NCBI RefSeq assembly: GCF_017976235.1
Contig: NZ_JACVHC010000001.1
Location: 620,001-684,000 of the forward strand
Reading direction: 5' to 3'
From: Pseudomonas anatoliensis
GTDB taxonomy: Bacteria; Pseudomonadota; Gammaproteobacteria; Pseudomonadales; Pseudomonadaceae
Length of the DNA stretch: 64,000 nucleotides
Shown: positions 59,801-64,000 of the stretch, piece by piece
How positions within the stretch are numbered: position 1 is the first letter of the stretch
Layout of the letters: every line of letters begins with the position of its first letter
The notes under the pieces: generated by a model
The model's input: only the letters and a program-made list of their open reading frames with translations
Database searches by the model: none
What the model was told of the DNA's origin: nothing
Made by a program: the position numbers and the translations under genes

Positions 59801-61718
59801 ATATCGTTCACCCATGGGGCTGGCCGACCGGTTGATTGTGGACGCTACGTTGCTGGGGCTGCCTCCTGCATCAAAACATTCGGCGGCATTGGTGCAGCGT
59901 GCTCAGGAGCTCTATCCGTCTCACTCGCCCGCCCTGATCGAGCACTTTCTGACGACGCTGGGCACCGATGACGTGCTGGTCACTCGCAAGCTCGAGGCAA
60001 TGCGCCAGGAACTCCAGACCATCCGTTTTGCACTGGAGCGCTGGATCAATCGCCCGACGCATTATCAGGAGGGTGACGGACCCAGGCTCAAGGTCCCCAG
60101 GCACAGCAAAGAGCGGGCAGCACACTCTATATTGCGCGCCTGGCGCAAGGAGACCGGCCTTACACCCGACATGCCGGAGACGCTCTACATTCTGAGACTC
60201 GATCCGCAACCTCTGGGCGAACTGCCGATGATCGTCGGCGATTTCAGTCATGTCGGTACGCTGGAAATGGACAGCGTGGGAACCAGCGCCGGATTTATCA
60301 GGTTTTTGCACAACTTCGCCAATCTGCGCACCTTGAGTCTGACCCGCAATCAGTTGACCCGAGTCCCTCAAGCGATCGCTGCCATGTCCAGATTGAGAAG
60401 CCTGGATTTAAGCGACAACCAGATTCAACTGACGCCGGAAGCGGTCCAGTGGCTGGGGAACAGGGATCAGTTGCACGCCCTTGACCTGAGCTTCAATCCT
60501 GCCCTGGGCCGCACTCCGGACGTCAGCGCGCTGCGACAATTGCAACGCCTTGCATTACGCGGTACGAAGATAGTCGAATGGCCAGTCGGCGCTCACGCAC
60601 TGTCGACGCTGCGCACACTTGATCTGCGTGACAACCTGATCGCACAAATCCCTCAGGCGGTTTTTGCTGCTGAACCTGCGTTGAACCGCGGGACCAATGT
60701 TGATGGCAATCCATTTTCTACCTCGAGTCTGCGTGAAATAGCCGAGTACCAACGATCCAGCGGCATCAGTCTGGGAATTCTGGCCGCCGAGTACCATCAG
60801 GTTGCGGCAGTCCAGCCGGATTCGGCCAGACGCGGCTCGATCTGGATGCGCGGCCTGAGCGGTGATGCATTGGCCTCCAGACAGGCACTCTGGGACTCAC
60901 TGTCGGCTTATCCATGGTCCAGGGATTTCTTTCATCTGCTCGCACAGATGCACGACACAGCGGAGTTCAATCTGCTTCAAATCGACTTGAGTCGGCGTGT
61001 ATGGAACGTGCTGGAGGCTGCGGGCGAAGATGACATGCTGCGCCGCACGTTGTTTCGAATGGCTCGCATCGGGCGAGTGGGGGCGGAGAATGTGTCGGGG
61101 CAATTCAGCGATATCGAGGTGAGGGTCCTGTGTTTTCGAGCCGTGCATGCGGCGCGCACCGGAAATCGCACACTGGAAGGAGAGCTGGTTCATCTGATGA
61201 GGGGCTTGTTTCGATTGCAGGAGGTAGAGCGTCAGGCCATGATCGAGATCGGTCGTCGCACGCTTGTCGGGCCAATGACCCACGCCCAGGCACAGGAACT
61301 CAGTCTGATCTACCGCGTGAGGCTGGCGCGGCGTCTGGATCTGCCTGCTCAGCCCAGGGAAATGAATTTCATCCAGAATGTTGACGTTACCCCCGCACAG
61401 CTTCAGCACGCTTACGAAGAGGTCGTCAAAGCCGAGGCAGACGACGCGTTGCTGACCTCATTCAATAACCGGATCTTCTGGTACGAATACCTGGTTGCGA
61501 CTTATCCGGCAGATTTTGACGCTATTACCCAGCGTAGCGCTCAAGCCTTCAGGGAGTTTGAAGTGCAGGAGAATCTGCAGCGCGCTGAAGCTTCTCGACG
61601 TCTGAAGGCGATTGTCGAAAATTTCAAAAACGAGAATGCGCGACTGGTCCAGCGCCTTACATCTGCAGCCTTGGCGAGACATCCAGCCGTGACGCTGCCT
61701 GCTGACGAAGTTGCTTGA
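56886..61718 (+). CDS. Large toxin/effector: dermonecrotic-toxin-like region, LRRs and a NEL-type domain lacking catalytic CxD
   Basis: This 1610-aa protein has an N-terminal region of about 1100 residues of the dermonecrotic-toxin-like (DUF6543) type, with one hydrophobic stretch (LNTLLFLSSFVPVVGEVMFAIAG, near residue 400). LRRs cover residues about 1100-1270 (LRTLSLTRNQLTRVPQ, LRSLDLSDNQI, LHALDLSFNP, LRTLDLRDN). The C-terminus is a NEL/IpaH-type E3 ubiquitin ligase fold (SLSAYPWSRDFFHLLAQM, LFRLQEVERQA, YRVRLARRLDLPAQPREMNF). Where IpaH has Cys-Glu-Asp, this protein reads Gly-Ala-Glu at residues 1399-1401. The start is ATG 56886 with GAGG upstream. A type III or other contact delivery route is not encoded here. 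Confidence 0.85.
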   Translation: MSAKNSTTVLPTMTPEQQGAFFSVVKQQMPGWVLGASSEVRAALRKSLMASFVSRAAASATLRKLQSPEKYCRPLLETAFSEKLHMPCETTGVVFQHIRSISSLLKLRKKLVTPIGRDLLLAACENFEASEARSDNYDGNSLIYIPERITGRTNKILPIKPEEFAKLCRSLDLGKQYQDHINTIFKEDNLHDKYVAFAKDQFEVDVHIAFMKKHISADVYTLLKAVRRGDVPLKLGNNTPGYQRLEMRGLTLHGAMFVGPVTEPADEDYRCVVYLPGDPLHPIKEYSSFTKFETELSRRLRTADFRKFFMRFILLSEQPDFLAFLTSRLLNPNSGGLPLPVSARYISLDGFDIKEEVFSLMYQQRSAHVLADARLLVVPTDDEDEKTRLDRLETYKTIGLNTLLFLSSFVPVVGEVMFAIAGIQLLAEVYEGIESWTQGEQEQATDYMFDVIENLMLMAAMAGAGKAAGKGFKTMKSSSLIGRLRSVPVGTAPKKLWKPDLKAYQQTSSVPGSLAADAKGLVTWRERQYMRAGTDLFAIRPIKGTDLWKVEHPTSPERYSPVMETNGVGAWRHDSELPQKWNLLTLFRRLGYREEEFSDSESAQILATSAIDEQQLRQLFLDRARPMATLVDTVRRFRADKDVSHFVESMRVPLSAPQADPDLQLYLLTEMGRWPKDVSISIRNTGGSEVSHYGSVSAPRQITLANDLLEKGQFYPALLSALGDEERTRLLGLTTDAASQAQALSKVIAEHSESKKLPLFARVYQRLDVSTEPRAAVIREKFADLPFSVADELVHNADFSEWQELDNAIVPLRLVEEARRYAQVVRLNRAYEGLYLDAAGGLDSDRLVLNTVKHLPGWTNDVFVEITEWALHSEKKASIGTNDADNKLFIEAYPNKFKATDGHNKVLATHLQRTRAHFFQTLWEGLPVSARKALGVEANDAGVGLRKKITELALKRRDAIALAIGIKLQRTGYRSPMGLADRLIVDATLLGLPPASKHSAALVQRAQELYPSHSPALIEHFLTTLGTDDVLVTRKLEAMRQELQTIRFALERWINRPTHYQEGDGPRLKVPRHSKERAAHSILRAWRKETGLTPDMPETLYILRLDPQPLGELPMIVGDFSHVGTLEMDSVGTSAGFIRFLHNFANLRTLSLTRNQLTRVPQAIAAMSRLRSLDLSDNQIQLTPEAVQWLGNRDQLHALDLSFNPALGRTPDVSALRQLQRLALRGTKIVEWPVGAHALSTLRTLDLRDNLIAQIPQAVFAAEPALNRGTNVDGNPFSTSSLREIAEYQRSSGISLGILAAEYHQVAAVQPDSARRGSIWMRGLSGDALASRQALWDSLSAYPWSRDFFHLLAQMHDTAEFNLLQIDLSRRVWNVLEAAGEDDMLRRTLFRMARIGRVGAENVSGQFSDIEVRVLCFRAVHAARTGNRTLEGELVHLMRGLFRLQEVERQAMIEIGRRTLVGPMTHAQAQELSLIYRVRLARRLDLPAQPREMNFIQNVDVTPAQLQHAYEEVVKAEADDALLTSFNNRIFWYEYLVATYPADFDAITQRSAQAFREFEVQENLQRAEASRRLKAIVENFKNENARLVQRLTSAALARHPAVTLPADEVA

Positions 61719-61747
61719 TTCTGAGTTCCGACGTGGCGGGGCAGGCG

Positions 61748-61778
61748 CCTTGAACCCCGGGCGGGGTTCAAGGTTTGT
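61748..61778. terminator. Bidirectional terminator after the NEL gene
   Basis: CCTTGAACCCC pairs with GGGGTTCAAGG (11 bp, GGGC loop), followed by TTTGTT on the plus strand. It separates the convergent DUF934 gene. Confidence 0.9.
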
Positions 61779-61781
61779 TCG

Positions 61782-62276
61782 TTAACGGCGACGGAACAGC
61801 GGCAGCGGTTCGTCAGTGGCCGCCTGATAGGTCACCGAGAAGTCCTTGAGACCTTCCAGGGCTTCGTACGGGTCTTTGTCCGCACGCACGGCAAAGGCAT
61901 CGAAGCCACAGCGGTGCATGTAGAACAACTGGTCGCGCAGGACATCGCCGATCGCCCGCAATTCGCCTTTGAAGCCGTAACGGTCACGCAGCAGACGCGC
62001 GTTGGAGTAGTTGCGGCCGTCGGTGAACGCCGGAAAATTCAGCGCAATGACCTGGAACTCGGCGACGTCGTCACCGATTTCTTCTGCTTCTTCGTCGGCG
62101 TCCAGCCACACACCCAGGCCGCCGTCGCGGGCCTGGAGCATGCGACTGTGTTCACGCCACAGTTGCAGCGGCACAATCAGATCGTCGCAGTTGCTGATCT
62201 CGTCGATGTTGAAATCCTTGGGCAGCAAGTGCCAGGTTTCGTCGACGACTTCGTTGTTCTTAATGATTCGCTGCAT
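61782..62276 (-). CDS. DUF934 protein linked to sulfite reduction
   Basis: This 164-aa protein (starting MQRIIKNNEVVDETWHLLP) is a DUF934 member with GVWLDADEEAEEIGDDV, FPAFTDGRNYSNARLLRDRYGFKGELRAIGDVLRDQLFYMHRCGFDAF, a pattern widely found next to cysI. It is thought to be a cytoplasmic partner of sulfite reductase or CysH. The ATG at 62276 overlaps the cysI 3' end by 17 bases, so the two are translationally coupled. The extension to 62306 is rejected. Confidence 0.92.
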   Translation of the reverse strand: MQRIIKNNEVVDETWHLLPKDFNIDEISNCDDLIVPLQLWREHSRMLQARDGGLGVWLDADEEAEEIGDDVAEFQVIALNFPAFTDGRNYSNARLLRDRYGFKGELRAIGDVLRDQLFYMHRCGFDAFAVRADKDPYEALEGLKDFSVTYQAATDEPLPLFRRR

Positions 62277-63918
62277 AGACGCGTTCCTTGAAGAGGTCGA
62301 TGCCAATACGCTGATAGGTGTCGATGAAGCGCTCGTCTTCGGTACGCTGTTCCACGTACACGTCGATCAGCTTCGAGATCACGTCAGGCATGGCGTCCTG
62401 AGCGAAGGAGGGGCCGAGGATCTTGCCCAGGCTTGCGTCACGGCTTGCGCTGCCGCCGAGGGACACCTGGTAGAACTCCTCACCTTTCTTGTCCACCCCG
62501 AGGATGCCGATGTGGCCGACATGGTGGTGACCACAGGCGTTCATGCAACCGGAGATGTTCAGGTCGAGTTCGCCGATGTCGAACAGGTAGTCGAGGTCGT
62601 CGAAACGGCGCTGGATCGATTCGGCGATCGGGATCGACTTGGCGTTGGCCAGCGAGCAGAAATCACCGCCCGGGCAGCAGATGATGTCGGTCAGCAGGCC
62701 GATATTCGGCGTGGCGAAACCGCCTTCACGCAGTTCGCCCCACAGGGTGAACAGCTTGTCCTGCTCGACATCGGCAAGAATGATGTTCTGCTCGTGGGAG
62801 GTGCGCAGTTGACCGAAGCTGTAGCGCTCGGCCAGATCGGCGACAGCGTCGAGCTGCTTGTCGGTAATGTCGCCCGGGGCAACGCCGGTCGGCTTCAGCG
62901 ACAGGGTTACGGCGACATAACCCGGCTTCTTGTGCGCCAGGGTGTTGCGGGTACGCCAGCGGGCGAAGCCCGGGTGTTCTTTGTCGAGATCGGCCAACTG
63001 GGCAGTCTGGTTGTCCAGCGCCTTGTAATCCGGATCGACGAAGTGCTTGGCGACACGTTGCAATTCGGCTTCGGTCAGAGTGGTCTGGCCACCGCGCAGG
63101 TGTTCCATTTCCGCATCGACTTTCTGCGCGAACACTTCTGGGGTCAGTGCCTTGACGAGGATCTTGATCCGCGCCTTGTATTTGTTGTCACGACGACCGT
63201 AGCGGTTGTAGACCCGCAGAATGGCGTCGAGGTAGCTCAACAAGTCTTGCCATGGCAGGAACTCGTTGATGAACGCGCCCACCACCGGGGTACGACCGAG
63301 GCCACCACCGACCAGCACGCGGAAACCGAGTTCGCCAGCGGCGTTGTGCACCGGCTCAAGACCGATGTCGTGGACTTCGATGGCCGCACGGTCAGCGGTC
63401 GAACCGTTGACGGCGATCTTGAATTTACGCGGCAGGTAGGCGAATTCCGGGTGGAAGGTCGTCCACTGACGGACGATTTCGCACCATGGGCGCGGATCGA
63501 TCAATTCGTCGGCAGCGACACCGGCGAACTGGTCGGTGGTGACGTTGCGCAGGCAGTTGCCGCTGGTCTGGATCGCGTGCATCTGCACGGTGGCCAGTTC
63601 GGCAAGGATGTCCGGGATGTCTTCCACCGCCGGCCAGTTGAACTGCACGTTCTGCCGGGTACTGATGTGGGCGTAGCCCTTGTCGTAGTCACGGGCAATC
63701 TTCGCCATCATGCGGGTCTGACGCGAAGTCAGCTGGCCGTAAGGCACCGCCACACGCAACATCGGCGCGAAACGCTGGATGTACAGGCCATTTTGCAGGC
63801 GAAGGGGGCGGAATTCTTCTTCGCTCAGCTCACCTGCCAGATAGCGTCGGGTCTGATCACGGAACTGCTTGACGCGGTCCTCGATGATCCGCTGATCGTA
63901 CTCGTCGTATACGTACAT
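62260..63918 (-). CDS. cysI: Nitrite/sulfite reductase hemoprotein
   Basis: This 552-aa enzyme reduces sulfite to sulfide in assimilation. Siroheme/[4Fe-4S] ligands appear as CCPGGDFC and GCMNACGHHHVGH in the C-terminal half. The substrate-binding Arg and Lys lie in ISTRQNVQFNW, TSGNCLRN and PRKFKIAVNGS. It has the two repeated ferredoxin-like/parachute halves. It is a one-component form common in pseudomonads that uses ferredoxin or a separate reductase. DUF934 overlaps its 3' end. The expected cysteine regulator sites lie upstream beyond 63918 and were not resolved. Confidence 0.95.
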   Translation of the reverse strand: MYVYDEYDQRIIEDRVKQFRDQTRRYLAGELSEEEFRPLRLQNGLYIQRFAPMLRVAVPYGQLTSRQTRMMAKIARDYDKGYAHISTRQNVQFNWPAVEDIPDILAELATVQMHAIQTSGNCLRNVTTDQFAGVAADELIDPRPWCEIVRQWTTFHPEFAYLPRKFKIAVNGSTADRAAIEVHDIGLEPVHNAAGELGFRVLVGGGLGRTPVVGAFINEFLPWQDLLSYLDAILRVYNRYGRRDNKYKARIKILVKALTPEVFAQKVDAEMEHLRGGQTTLTEAELQRVAKHFVDPDYKALDNQTAQLADLDKEHPGFARWRTRNTLAHKKPGYVAVTLSLKPTGVAPGDITDKQLDAVADLAERYSFGQLRTSHEQNIILADVEQDKLFTLWGELREGGFATPNIGLLTDIICCPGGDFCSLANAKSIPIAESIQRRFDDLDYLFDIGELDLNISGCMNACGHHHVGHIGILGVDKKGEEFYQVSLGGSASRDASLGKILGPSFAQDAMPDVISKLIDVYVEQRTEDERFIDTYQRIGIDLFKERVYAANH

Positions 63919-64000
63919 ATAAGTCCTGTTCTCAGGCTTTGGGCTACTCGGAAAACGCTGCGTTTTCGCTTGCTGGAGTCCGATGGTGCCTCTGCAATTC

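Overview
This window is chromosomal DNA from a fluorescent-group Pseudomonas (P. fluorescens/koreensis-like, by inference). The evidence is a large NAD-dependent GdhB, a lexA2-imuA-imuB-dnaE2 mutagenesis cassette, a DUF6124 gene, a CysI/DUF934 pair, high GC with GC-rich third positions, and dense Pseudomonas-type REP/REPIN elements. At least four REP sequence families lie in the spacers between genes. No rRNA, tRNA, CRISPR array or complete transposon was seen.

Layout. 0.4-5.3 kb: gdhB and its terminator. 5.6-8.9 kb: small metabolic genes (cupin, ABM monooxygenase, MocR-type regulator, AhpD-like protein). 9-16.5 kb: an accessory island with partly lower GC. It holds a SUKH-type immunity gene, three unrecognised small genes, a short tyrosine recombinase, VOC, GST (yfcF) and DHCW-cupin genes, and a PAAR-polymorphic toxin-44 effector that overlaps a membrane-anchored putative immunity gene. 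The island ends in a heavily folded leader upstream of a DUF6124 gene. 17.4-21.7 kb: a MetA-pathway-like outer-membrane protein divergent from an AraC regulator, then a DyP peroxidase and a Gfo/Idh/MocA oxidoreductase.

21.8-29.3 kb is the most intriguing metabolic locus. A GntR/UTRA regulator is translationally coupled to an AprA-like flavoprotein. An 81-aa AprB-like two-cluster ferredoxin follows, then a SsuA/TauA-class ABC importer (binding protein, permease, ATPase), a HEAT-repeat protein and a DUF971 protein. I infer uptake plus redox processing of an unknown, probably sulfur- or nitrogen-containing, small molecule. Two REPINs split the locus into transcript segments.

29.4-33.1 kb: TorF-type porin, YtcJ-like amidohydrolase and a divergent LysR regulator. 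33.3-39 kb: the lexA2-imuA-imuB-dnaE2 SOS operon, with a perfect GTAC-N4-GTAC operator lying over the lexA2 start codon. 39.3-41 kb: a three-lipoprotein operon (CsgG, DUF4810, DUF799). 41.3-47.1 kb: FadR-type regulator, hybrid histidine kinase, UvrA2. 47.2-48.8 kb: four small proteins, including DUF4142 and DUF465. 48.9-52.1 kb: a sterol-desaturase/SRPBCC fusion overlapping an SMP-30-like gene, plus a LysR regulator. 52.3-56.7 kb: a HoxX-like protein without hydrogenase genes nearby, SCP2, histidine phosphatase and SohB. 56.9-61.7 kb: a 1610-aa dermonecrotic-toxin-like LRR/NEL protein whose catalytic Cys and Asp appear replaced. 61.8-63.9 kb: the cysI-DUF934 sulfite reduction pair.

All functions are read from sequence alone; no database search was run.
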